NCBI GenBank assembly: GCA_005784505.1
Contig: VCAZ01000012.1
Coordinates: forward strand, 2,919,011-2,983,010
From: Bagarius yarrelli
Taxonomy: Eukaryota; Chordata; Actinopteri; Siluriformes; Sisoridae
Direction: 5' to 3'
DNA length: 64,000 nt
The notes under the pieces were generated by a model that saw nothing but the letters and a program-made list of their open reading frames with translations, did not search any database and was not told the origin of the DNA. Below are positions 47,801-60,500 of this stretch, piece after piece (the first letter of the stretch is position 1; each line of letters opens with the position of its first letter). The translations under genes and the position numbers were made by a program.

Positions 47801-48528
47801 TCCCTGACATCCTTGGACAGTTCTTAGGTCTTGGTGGAGAGTTTTGTTACCAAATCTGAATCTGATTACCAAATTGAGGTAAGAAGCAGTCCTTTTAATA
47901 GTGTGTGTTCATAATCTTGGCTCATTACCTGTATAAAAGACACGTGGGAGCCAGAAATCCCAGGTGCTGATTAATAGAGGATCAAATACTTATTTCACTC
48001 ATTAAAATGCAAATCAATTTATAACTATTTTTTAAATGTGTTTTCTAGATGTTTGACCCTCTGCTGATTTTTCATTTGCCCACTGATAAAGAAATAATCA
48101 GTTTATCAATTTAATGGTTGATTTAATCTAACAGTGAGAGACAGAATAACAGTTGTTTCCCTTTTTTTCCGTTTTTTGTAACTGAAACACTGATTAGCTT
48201 TTAGCTTCAAGCTTGCTGTACACAATTTACCTTTTTGCGCTAATCTTATTCTTTTCTGTATGTACAATGTACAGTCTGCATCAAAACTTATAGCAAAATA
48301 TTTTAATGTAAATATTTAACATTTTTAACAATATTCCATAAGATAAAGACTGAAGGGGTGTGTGTGTGGGGGGGGGGAATGAAGTAAATCCTGCACCAGA
48401 CCACACGTTTGCTTGAGAATGGCCGTTCCTTTATTTGGTTACAGTGACCTTGCCATAAACTGCAACTAAGTGTGTCTGATTCATTGAGAGTGCCCTTGAC
48501 GCATGATTCGCTCATACACACAAACTCA

Positions 48529-48567
<39 letters not shown>

Positions 48568-51500
48568 CAGATGACAACCTCTGGGGGAGGGGGGTTTTGT
48601 GACTGTGGTGACACAGAAGCATGGAAGAAGGGTTCTTACTGTCAGAAACATGAGCCCAACATCAGTGACTCCTCCCAAGAGGTTAGATACAGGTTGTGGC
48701 ACTCTGTATATGCCTGACTTAGTCCCTCGGTAGTAATGTTTGCAACTCATGCAAATTTACCATGCCTTTCAGTTGTACACTGAGCATAAAGTTTTCCCAT
48801 TTTTGTTTTAGTATTTAATTTGCCACTTTGTCTGCTAATATTGTTATAATGTGATATTAAATATATTTCTGCTTTTTTTAAAATGCTTTTGTTTCAGAAT
48901 CCGCTTGCCAGTCTCTCTGCAGACATGATTGCACGTACATATAACATCTTTTCTATAATTATGAGATATGCTGTGGACATGCTTACATGGGACAAGGAAA
49001 ATGAGCTCCCTCTAGGCCTTGAACCACCGTGTGTATACAAACACACCCACACACTACATCACTATTTACTTATCAACTTTATATCAAGTAATTCTAACAT
49101 TGTCACTAAGAATATATTCATCTATTAAAAGCTGCTATTTTGTTTGTCCCTTTCAGGGAGCGTAGAGACACCTATTACTGCATGCTGTTTAATGATGAGG
49201 TGCACACTTATGAACAGGTCATATACACACTACAGAAAGCCGTGAACTGCACACAGAAGGAGGCAGTAAGCTTTGCCACTACAGTTGACAGAGACGTGAG
49301 TTAAAGATTCTTAATAAAATAACAGAAGTTGTCTCTTATTTAATTTTACTGTCATTGGCATTATTTAGTTTTGTCTGTTAAGTTATCTTTGGCATAGAAT
49401 GGACCTTAAATAAATTAGCCAACTCCTAGTCAGTTCTAAACAGTTCTTACTGTTATGCATGCAAATTTTTTCATTTGTTTCTGCTCTCTGCACTTAAACA
49501 CGGTGTCTCTACTATTCAGCCTTTTAAAAACTCCTTTTTGGAGACAGCTTGCTTGACAAACTAAAATGGCAGCAAATAACTTGTGTTTAACCTCTGAAAA
49601 ATAGTTTGTAGGGAAAAACATTTTGCTGAGCCAGTAAATTTGCTACTGAATACCTCTGAGCAATAGTCACTCGTTCTTGCATTTACTGGTTACTAGCATG
49701 GTAAGAATACTTGGTAGAAAAAGTGGCATATAATATCATATTTATATCAGATCATATCATAGAGTTTTTTTTGGCAAATACGACCTTTGATAAGATTTTG
49801 GTAAAAAACATTTAGCTGTCCGCACTTGTGTCCAGAATGAGTATTTCTGTGTAAATCAACTGTATTGCAGGAAAAAGGCAAAATGAATGTAGGCTTTTAA
49901 AAAATGTTGTAAACAGTCAGTGGACCATAGTTTGCCACCACTGATCTGAACTCATTGTTGAAGTTTTTGATATGTTTTACCCATCATTGATATTTGTTCA
50001 TATAAAATGGTTATTTTCACTAAATATTTGGAGTATAAAATATTTTTATACTCCTTTTTGTGTATTATTTATTTATTTTGTTATTTTTTTTGTAGGGGCG
50101 AAAGTCTGTACGTTATGGGGATTTTCAGTTCTGTGAACAGGCAAAGTCTGTTATTGTGGTATGTTGCATGTTGGTTTAGAAATTGAATTGTTTTATCTTG
50201 TTGTCTAAATCTGATTGCATGGTAGAAGCTGATTGTTAAACTGTAAATGATTGGAAAGTGTCTAAACTACATGTGTTTATGCAGCGTAACACAAGTCGCC
50301 AGTCGAAGCCCCTGCGGGTTCAAGTCATGCACTCCTCAGTGGTAGCACACCAGAGTTTTGCTCTCAAAGCGCTTACCTGGCTTGGCCATATCATCAGATA
50401 CTCAGGTTTCTGCCAAATGCCACGTTTTCTGCTCATGTTCTTACAACCTGTAACTTTATTTATTAGCTTTTATACAGTCATACAGGCACTTGTTTACTGT
50501 ACACTACACCTTTGCATCAATACAAGTGAGTCTTCAGTATATTTTACAAACCTGTTTACTTGTAATATAGAAGTCGGTTTTCATTTTTAGATGCCCTGAG
50601 GAGGATTCTTTGCCAAGTCGGGCTCCAGAATGGCCCTGTTGGAGAGAACTCCCTTGTTGACACATTGATGCTAAATGACTCCAAAATGTGGAAAGGTATA
50701 AAAGGTTCTTTATAATATATTGTATCTTGTAAAATTAAGTTTTTAAAGCATTTAATGAAAATCTTTTTTTTTTTTTCTTTTTTTTTTCTCTTCTTCTTAA
50801 GGTGCAAGAAATGTGTACCATCAGCTGTTCATGAGCAGTCTGCTTATGGATTTAAAGTATAAGAAGTTATTTGCTATCCAGTTTGCAAAGGTAAGTTATT
50901 TTGTCCCCATGGTTATTTATTTGACATCAGCTTCAAAGGCAAACTTGTTTCAAAACCATGTAATAAGAATTATATTATGTATGCTTTTAATAAATTTTTG
51001 TTTATTGGTCATTGATTAAAGTATAAATGTGTATGACAATAATTTACATAATTTAAATTTACTAACTTGCAAATAACCATGAGGTCAGGAATACAAAAAT
51101 CTTAAGCTGTCAGTTAAATTCAAATAAAGTTCAATAGACACTGGATCGGTTATACACATATTTATTTCTTTTAGCTTCAATGTCCATACTGATTTGGGTA
51201 TTTTTTTTTTTTTTCCTCCTTTTTGTGTTTCAGTTAATGTAATGGCTAATGCAATTACCTGGGTAAATAGGACTTTAAAAACAGAGTTGGTTTTTAGAAT
51301 CTGTTGTTGAACATCTTATGCTTAGGCACATGCACAAAGGATGATAATGCAGCTAATAATCACAGACTCTTTCCTGTAGTTGAGTCAAAAAACTGGGTAA
51401 CTAGAGATAGGAGTTTCGCCACAAACTCTGCTTTTTAACATGTATCGGCGGTTGCTTGAAAAGTCACAGAACTGCGCAGCATTACAAAAGCGTCTCTCTT

Positions 51501-54500
51501 AAAATAAGACTAGCAGTTCTCCCTGAGCCTTTTACCCCATCCTTCTGCATCATAGTCACTGGGTATAAGTGAAGGGTGAGGTATTCCCTGACCTCTGACC
51601 CAGAAGATGAATGTGCCCCCATCCCCTTTCCCTTTTCATAGAATTACCAGCGCCTTCAAACTGATTTTATGGAGGATGATCATGAACGCTTAGTGTCAGT
51701 GGCCTCTCTGTCTGTGCAACTCTTCACCGTCCCCACATTGGTGAGTACCTAAAACCCACACACTCCTCCTCTTTTTTTCTTCCTCTTTCCTCTCTTCTGC
51801 CTGCCCTTCTGCTGCTGGCAGAACTACGAGCGCTTGCAGAGTGACTACGTGAAGGATGACCACGACAGGGAGTTCTCCGTTACAGACCTGTCAGTGCAAA
51901 TTTTTACAGTGCCTTCTCTGGTAAGTACAGGAAGAGACTGCTGCAGTAAGGATGACTTCAGACAAGCTTGGTATAACTTTATTTGTTTTTCGTTCATATA
52001 AAAATAGCCTTGGGTGACCTTTTTTAAAGCACAATTTGATTAGAAAACTAAGCTCTCAACATTAAACAGCCTTAGCTTTGTGTCATTGTCAACATGATAT
52101 CTTTAACAGACAGATTCAGTTGTTTAGCACATATGACTACGTCTTATCAGTAGTAGAAGGGTAAGAAAGTTGGATAAATCGTCAGCACTGTAAAGTTTTT
52201 TTTTTATTAGCTATTTGTATTGGCTATCAATCAATATCATACTCTAGGTTATGTGTAAGTGTTAATGAAAAGGGAATATTTTATCAGCATTAATTATTAT
52301 TTTTGTTTCTATGGCTTTCTATGTCTCTGCTTTTTTCCTCCTGGTGGCCCCAAATAGTTTTAAAGTCACTGCCAATTTGTCATCCAAAAAATGAAGAAAA
52401 CTCTCTCAACCTGTTCATGACGCTAAAGTCACTGAACCTTAGGCATATTAACTATTACACAAGTATAATTTATCATATTAAATAACCCTTTTTGACCAAC
52501 TAAAGATTTTTTTTTCTGTTTTCATATGTGTAGTTTAATATACAGCTTTAAAGAAAGATTAAAGTTTGTGTTAGCAAACAATTGCAGCAGCAAGTTTACT
52601 AATACAAGTTATTGCAGTTAAAACAGGATGTTAACCAGCTTGCTGTTAGATGTAGTTGTCATTAGTGTGGTTGTCCTGGTCAAAGGCACGGATGCTGATC
52701 ACGGAGGAAAATTTGATGACCACCATCATCCGCACGTTTGTTGATCATCTAAGACATCGAGACTTACAAGGCAGATTTCAGTTTGAACGCTACACGGCAC
52801 AACAAGCCTTCAAATTCCGCAGAGTCCAGAGTCTTATAGGGGACCTCAAGTAAGTGTGGCAAAGCAGAAAAAATGCCCGTCAGAGAATATTATTGTACTG
52901 TTATAGGTGATTCATATAAATTTATATGAATAATTGTATTTTATTTCATATAGTGTCCAATGATTTATTGTCTAACAATTTCTTACAGTCGACATTTTTT
53001 CCCTAGATATGTCCTGATTAGCCGTCCAACAGAGTGGACAGACAAGCTCAGGGAGAAGTTTCTGGAGGGATTTGAAGCTTTCTTAGAGCTTCTCAAGTGC
53101 ATGCAGGTAATTACACGTTGCAGTTCTGACTTGTAGATGTAATAATTATGCAGAATTCAATACTCCTGTTGTAATGATGGTACAACAATGTGTGGGTTTG
53201 TGTTTTCTTTAGGGTATGGACCCAGTAGTGCGTCAGGTGGGTCAACACATAGAGATGGAACCAGAGTGGGAGGCAGCCTTTACGTTACAGATGAAGCTCA
53301 CTCACATTATCTCAATGATGCAAGAGTGGTGTGCCAGTGATGTACGTACTAACACACTATCTGATGCTAGGATATTAAACTGCACTCTCTAAAGTTGTTT
53401 TTGTTGTGCTACTGTAGCAAATGTACATGGGGTCAAACAGGGCTGAAGGCACATTTTTCCTTTTTACTATTATAAGGTTTAATTGCAAAAGAATGTGTAG
53501 ATTTATTCAATTCATTTGGTATTTATCAAATTTATTTTACCTTACTTATAAGGCAGCTATAATATTGAGTAAAATTAATTATTTTATTAGTTAAACTTTG
53601 ACATACTGGAAGTTAAGAAAATAACAATCCTTACATAAACACCCTAGAGAATCGCATTTACTAGGAAAAAAAATAAGATTTACTTTAAAAGAAACCCTGA
53701 GGTACTTATTGTAGTCAAATAAATAAAATCTCTTTATTTAATAAAATATGAGGAGACATTTAAAAGCAAAGTCCTGTTGATAAATTTAAAATCATTGTAC
53801 CCTTAAACTTATTTAATGTGCCCCTAAATTTTTTAACTTGCGAGCACGTGCTACGTATTAAGAACTGTCCATTCTGATCCCAGAATCTGCTGTATTTTAC
53901 AGGAGCAGGTGCTAATTGAAGCCTATAAAAAGTGCCTCACAGTTCTGACTCACTGCCACAGCGGTTTCACTGATGGAGAGCAGCCCATCACACTCAGTAT
54001 GTGTGGCCACTCAGTAGACACTATTCGCTATTGTGTCTCCCAGGAGAAAGTCAGTATTCATCTACCTGTGTCAAGATTGCTGGCTGGTAAGCCACAGAGA
54101 ATGTCTAGAAGTTAAAAATAATATACTGTTAACCCCCTAAACATGCACATTTTATATTTATTTTATTTGTCATAAGGGCTTCATGCTCTTCTCAGTAAAA
54201 CAGAAGTGGCTTACAGGTTCCCTGAACAGCTGCCTCTGGTAGGTCAAAATGCACATGTTGGTTGGCTTTGGTGTTTGGAACAAAATGTTTGTGCCCACAA
54301 GTGTGTTGTCTATCTTTCACAGAGTGAACTGAGTCCCCCCATGGTGATTGAGCATCCGCTTCGCTGCCTGGTTCTCTGTGCTCAGGTGCATGCTGGTATG
54401 TGGAGGAGAAATGGCTTCTCATTGGTAAATCAGGTACGCTTGACCAAAATATAAAAAGTTAAAATGTGGTTGGTTTAGCTCTTTAGATTTCTTTTTAAAG

Positions 54501-57500
54501 CAATAATCAACCTTGTTTTTTTTAACAGATCTACTACTATCACAATGTGAAGTGTAGACTTGAGATGTTTGATAAGGACCTCATGATGCTCCAGGTTGGA
54601 AATGTTTTATATTCTTAAATATTTAAAAATGAAATTGCTTGTGCCACATTTCTGGTTTATTATGTAATGTTTGGTTTTAATCGTGTGTTTTGTGTAGGCA
54701 GGGGCTTCCATGATGGATCCCAACCACTTTCTTATGATTGTGCTTAGTCGTTTTGAGCTCTTCCATATCTTCAGTTCTGCCGACTGCAGGAAAAGGTACA
54801 GCAGGGAGAACGCTAACAAGGTGTGTGTGTGTGTGTGTTAAAACATGTCAGGTGTTTTTGTTTGATTTGATTTCCCTGTAGTCAATGGCTAATTTTCTGT
54901 TCTAGGATGTGGTCCAGCAGAATAGCACTTTAATAGAAGAGATGCTTCACCTCATTATAATGGCTGTTGGTAAGTATAGCCTATTCTGAAGCAAATTAAG
55001 ACCTAGAGAGGACATTTTAACGTTATATTTGTAATAATATTTATACAGGAATAAATTTGTGGCTAATATTTGAGTGTACTTTGTGTGCAAATTTATTTTT
55101 TTTTTTTTTAGATGAGCGGTTTACACCAGGCATTGGACAAGTAGAAAGCTATGACGAGCTGAAGAGGGAGATCATTCATCAGCTTTGTATCCGTCCTATG
55201 GCTCACAGTGAGCTGGTAAAAGCCTTGCCTGAAAATGTGAGTAAATACGTATTGTTCCGTTAGCCAGAGATACTATTTAGATTAGATTAGTGTCCTTATA
55301 AAATGTCTTTTTACGCAAATCTGCATTTTTCTTCAGGAGAATAAGGAGACCGGAATGGAGAGAGTCATTGATAGTGTTGCAGTGTTTAAGTAAGTGTTTG
55401 TGTCTCATTCTTTTTTTTTTAGATGTAATAATATTTTAAATTAAACCTTTATTTTCAGCATTTTAATTAATATGTTGACTGTGTTTGATAGGAAGCCAGG
55501 AGTGACTGGTAGAGGACTGTATGAACTGCGCCCAGAATGTGCCAAACAGTTTAATCTCTATTTCCACCATTACTCTAGAGCTGATCAGTCCAAGGTATTT
55601 AATCTTGATCTTTATATGTAGTGTGTGGCAGGGAATTACAGGTAAAATATATAAACGTATTCTACATTACATAGAGTTTGCATGCTGTTATTGCCTGTGA
55701 ACAGTTTAGTTGCCTTTCCTGAAAAGCATAACCGCCTTACCTTTTTTCTAAAACACTACATAAAGTGTGCACCTGACCTTAAACGATTCAGTAGCTGGAA
55801 TTGACCTCAACTCTTTATAATTTATAGTTGCTTTCGTTCTGTGATTATTTAAAAAATGCAAAACTCTTAAATAGCTAGTGTTTAAATCAGGATATGCTGT
55901 TTGAAATCCCAATGCATTCAGTTAATGAGTTCGATTATCAAGTGCTGAGGATGCCGTTAATAGGATGGTTTGCTTTTTCCACATTTGGGACACATGAAAA
56001 AGAAATGAGGTTAAAATCTTAATTGGCCACTTGTTGTCCACCTGATGCATGCTGATCTCGGGTGTATACGGGGCCTAATGTTTTGTTGTTTATTTGGTAC
56101 AGGCAGAGGAAGCTCAGCGAAAGCTGAAGAGACAAAATGGAGAGGAACAGGGTAAGTTATTTCTTGTGGAGTAAAAGACAGACATTTCTAATTGGTCAGT
56201 CATATCCAGGTTGATCAAGCTTAAGAGTTTGTTTGTATTGCAGCTCTGCCTCCACCAGCCCTGCCTCCATTCAGCCCTCTTTTTGCTAGTTTAGTAAACA
56301 TTCTGCAGTGTGATGTACTGCTTGGCATACTCGGAGCTGTTCTACAGTGGGCTGTGGAGCCCAGCGGAGGACACTGGTCTGAGTCCATGCTACAGAGGGC
56401 AAGTGTTTCTATCTTTTGTTGGCTTGACATGATCCAGTGTGGTTGATTTAGCAATCTTGTACGTTCTATGCTGAGTGCTAATCTGCAGTATGTTCATTGG
56501 CCAATTAATGTTCAGACTTGTGTGTTTCTTCAGGTTCTGCACTTGATAGGTATGGGACTGCTGGAGGAGCAGCAACAGCTATACAGCAGTGGTGATGACA
56601 ATGAAGTAACCTTCAACTTCACACACAAAATCTCCCGTAAGTACAGTATATCCTCTCACCAATAGAAAGTCTCAAGTGTTTTAACTAAATCTGTGGTTCT
56701 TATATTACAGGGCCTGGTGAAGCACCTAGCAACACTCCCAGTATCCTGGCTTTGTTGGAGAACTTACAGAGCGCTCCTCACTTAGAAGTGCACAAAGACA
56801 TGATTCGCTGGATTCTTAAAGTATTGTCTCAATCTTTGTCTTTGTGTGTGTCCACCAGTAGGCAGTATAATATTTTGCAAGCATTGTGGCATGTACAGAT
56901 GCTTAAGCAAGTTAAAGTAGTACTTCAAGACCGAAACCTGTTTGTAATCTAACCAGTGCACAACACCAAAGTTGGCAAAAGTTGCAAAGGCCTAGGCATT
57001 AGCTCTTAATATAGAGACATTAATGCTTCTTTTGTTGCAAACAAAACAGTTTTTGTCCCTGATCATGTTGAACGGATGCAAACATCATATTGTGTGTAGC
57101 TAAAACAGCGAACAACATGATTTTTTTTTTTTTTTTTTTTTTTTTTGTTTTTTTAACTATTTTAATAAACGTTTAAAGCTAATGTTAATAAATTTTATAA
57201 TTAATCTTTAAAACCTTGCTTTCACAATAAAAATTTGATTTTAATCATAGTTCATGAAAATATCTCACTTCAGTCAAAAAATATTTTTTGACAGAGGTGA
57301 GTTGTTTCCTATTACAAGTAAATCAAACCTACCTTGATTATGTATTGCAATGAAATTTGAATTCAACATTTTACTAAACATAGGCTTGACTGAAGTGGGG
57401 CATGCTGTTGTAACTGCACTGCTGTGTTGAAAATGTTTTGATATTTGTGTGTGTGTGTGTCTCTCTCTCTCTCTCTTTCTCTCTGCCCAGATGGTGATTA

Positions 57501-60500
57501 GCATTAAAACTATGCGTGAGCGCACAGCTGCTGCACCTCCCTGCGAAGGATCGGAGCACTGCCAAGAGGAGGTCAATCTCTGAGCAACTCATTATGTTGA
57601 TCCTTTGTTGTGTTGAAGTGCTTAAATCAACCTGGGTGTATTTGTCTCTCGCAGACCGTGCGGGATAAAGACAAAGCCGAAAGAAAGAGAAAAGCAGAGA
57701 TGGCTCGACTACGGAGGGAGAAGATCATGGCTCAAATGTCGGAGATGCAAAGACACTTTATCAATGAAAATAAAGAGCTGTTCCAGCAGAGTTTAGAGGA
57801 GCTGGATGCATCTGCCTCTACATCATCAGAGCACAGGTATCTTCTTGTTCTTGTTGTGTGACGCAATTAACACCACAACACAACTTGTTTATTTCTTTAT
57901 ATAAGACTCTTCTTTAGATTGCAGGTTGTGTTTTTTTGCCAAACTTATGTCAATTCCCATTACTTGGATTTGATCCCAGGATATTACTTAGCTTTTTTTT
58001 TAACTGACCAAAAAATTATGTATTTTTTACAGTACCCCTGGAATTTTGGCGGTATACTGATATGTTATAATAAAAATAAAATATGCTTTCTGTTTAATGC
58101 AGTCCTGGTTCATGTGACAGCGCTCTGGTGTGTGTGGGACCCCGGCGCTGGCGTGCCAGAGGTGCACAGAAGAGACAGGTGGTGACGTGTATCTTATGTC
58201 AGGAAGAGCAAGAGATTAGACCAGATGGCAGAGCCATGGTGCTCGCTGCATTTGTTCAGCGCTCTACAGTTATGTCCAAGAACCGCAAAAGACCCCTTCA
58301 CAAGCCAGGTGAAGTTATGGGTTTGAGTTTACAGTGTGACAGGCATTAGATATTGGATATGTTTGTGTAACCAGTGTGCTAAGTTCTGTTGGATTTCTTG
58401 TATGTTACAGATAGCTATGATCCCCTCTTCATGCACCCTGATCTGTCCTTTGGTACACATACCGGCAGCTGTGGCCACATCATGCACTCACACTGCTGGC
58501 AGAGGTGAGGAGTTCAGGAAAAACTGCTAAACAAACTTTTATTCATTCCCGCGTATAAAGTTTAGTTCTAAATGTAGACAATTAAAACAGCAATATGGTG
58601 TGAATCCAAAAAATGTAGTACAAAAAAAACAACCTTTTTTTTAAAAAAAAAAAAAATTTTAATATTGTGGCAAGTGGTTTGACACGCTTATAGGTCAGTT
58701 CCAGAAACAGCATTTAAAAGCCCCCTAATCCAGAGCCAGTCATTTACATGACTGAGCAGTTGGTTTAAGGTCAGCGTAATGATCCTGGAAATGTAACTTA
58801 TGACCCAACCCTTCTAACCACCACTTGCACATTTAAGCCTAAAACCTGTGTAACAGTAGATTGATTTGTCAAATATGATTGATTTTTGACTTAAGTATGC
58901 TTTCCTTAAAAAGAAAATAACCTAAACTGTAAAAGTCAGGCAAGGACAAATACAAGAAATTGTGCCTATAGAAAAGCAAAAAATTTTAATTTATGTTCGT
59001 GACCTGAATCACCTGCATCATATTGCTTATGTCACTTACTGAGATATCATGGATACAAATGCAGTGTTGTTTTTTCTTGCAGGTACTTTGAGGCAGTGCA
59101 GGCTAAGGAGCAGCGAAGACAGCAGAGACTGCGTGTGCATACCAGTTATGACGTAGAGAATGGGGAGTACTTGTGTCCACTCTGTGAGTGTCTCAGTAAC
59201 ACAGTCATTCCTCTTCTGCCCCTCACTAAGACCACCTGCAGGTACTAACTTGTGGTTTTGATTGTTTTAAAACTAGTTTCTATGAACTGTTTAATATTTT
59301 AACTGTTGCATTGACTGATTATTTGTAGTGACTCTAACTGATGCAGGCATATCTTTTCCATTATTTTATTCTTAACTGAATTTTGATATTTTTTAGCATG
59401 GTAGCTTTTTTGTAGAAAGAAACAGTGTGTTTTAATAATTACTGTATATTTATGTTAATCATGAAATTTAATCTGTAACAAGTACAATGTGTGTGTGTGT
59501 ATGTGATTGTGGTTACAGCAATAATGAACAGCCAGGTCTGGCTCATTGGCTAAATACTACCTGCCAGCAGATCAGGGCCCTGCACTGTGCTCATAAAAAG
59601 ACAAAACCAACTAGTAAGTATCTAAAATATGTATATGTACTCCTGAGCTGTTTGTGTTCACATGCAATTATGGTCCTCTTTCATTTTGTTTGTATTTTAG
59701 AAGATGATGAGACCGAGACTATGGCGGACTATCCTCCTCCTGAAGGTTTCAGAATAGACCACACACCAGTGTAGGTCTCCCCTCTGTTTCCTTTTGTTTG
59801 TTATATCCTGATATCTAAGCATAACTTTAACGCTCACCTGTATTGTATTTTAAAAGCAACCCGTATTCAAGCTCCCTAAGGGAAATGCTGACTACGTTTG
59901 GGACAGCAACTTATAAAGTTGGCTCCGGTGCACCCTAATGAGCAGGACCCTCGCGTGCCGATTATGTGCTGGGCTAGCTGTTCTTACACCATCCAGTCTA
60001 TAGGTCCGTATGCACAAATGTCTTTAATGACTAAAGATTTCTCTCCACTTTATAATGTTAGAATTGCTTAAGTTTTTAATTTGCTTGTTGGAAGAGATAA
60101 CTATTAAGTCTTTGTTTTGTTTTTCTCTGCTTGTATTTTGTACAGAGAGATTGTTAGTGGATGAGGAAAAGCCTTTGTTTGGAAGTTTACCCTGTAGACA
60201 GGTATGAAAACCCAACTTATCTTGCCACATGTATTCTGTATAGATACATGTGTATAATACTCAGTTGCTTACTTACAAAAAGTAATAGATCAAATTTATC
60301 TAGCTCTAAAATCATAAATGCTCTGAATATGTCCAGAGGCTCTATATTTTGTTTTAGGCTATTATGGTAACAAAATATCTTGGGTGTTATCATTTACCTT
60401 TTCTACTTTCTCCTTATCCTTTGGTCTGAGAGTAAACTGTTTCACTCATAGCATTATTAATTGTGCCGTCTGCTCTTGTTTAGGATGACTGTTTGAGTTC

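Larger units (their letters stand above)
49296..57654. other. ubr2 introns over 300 bp, central part
   Basis: Introns at 49296-50095, 50891-51641, 51921-52685, 53342-53902, 55595-56102 and 56821-57490 are AT-rich with no gene or recognised mobile element. The last contains a 26-base poly-T run at about 57121-57146. Confidence 0.6.

Noticed and set aside
51741..51821. Reading 11a and 11b as one long exon with a retained 81-bp intron
   Set aside because: Both segments have their own consensus acceptor and donor and encode alternative versions of one protein segment, so mutually exclusive exons explain them better.
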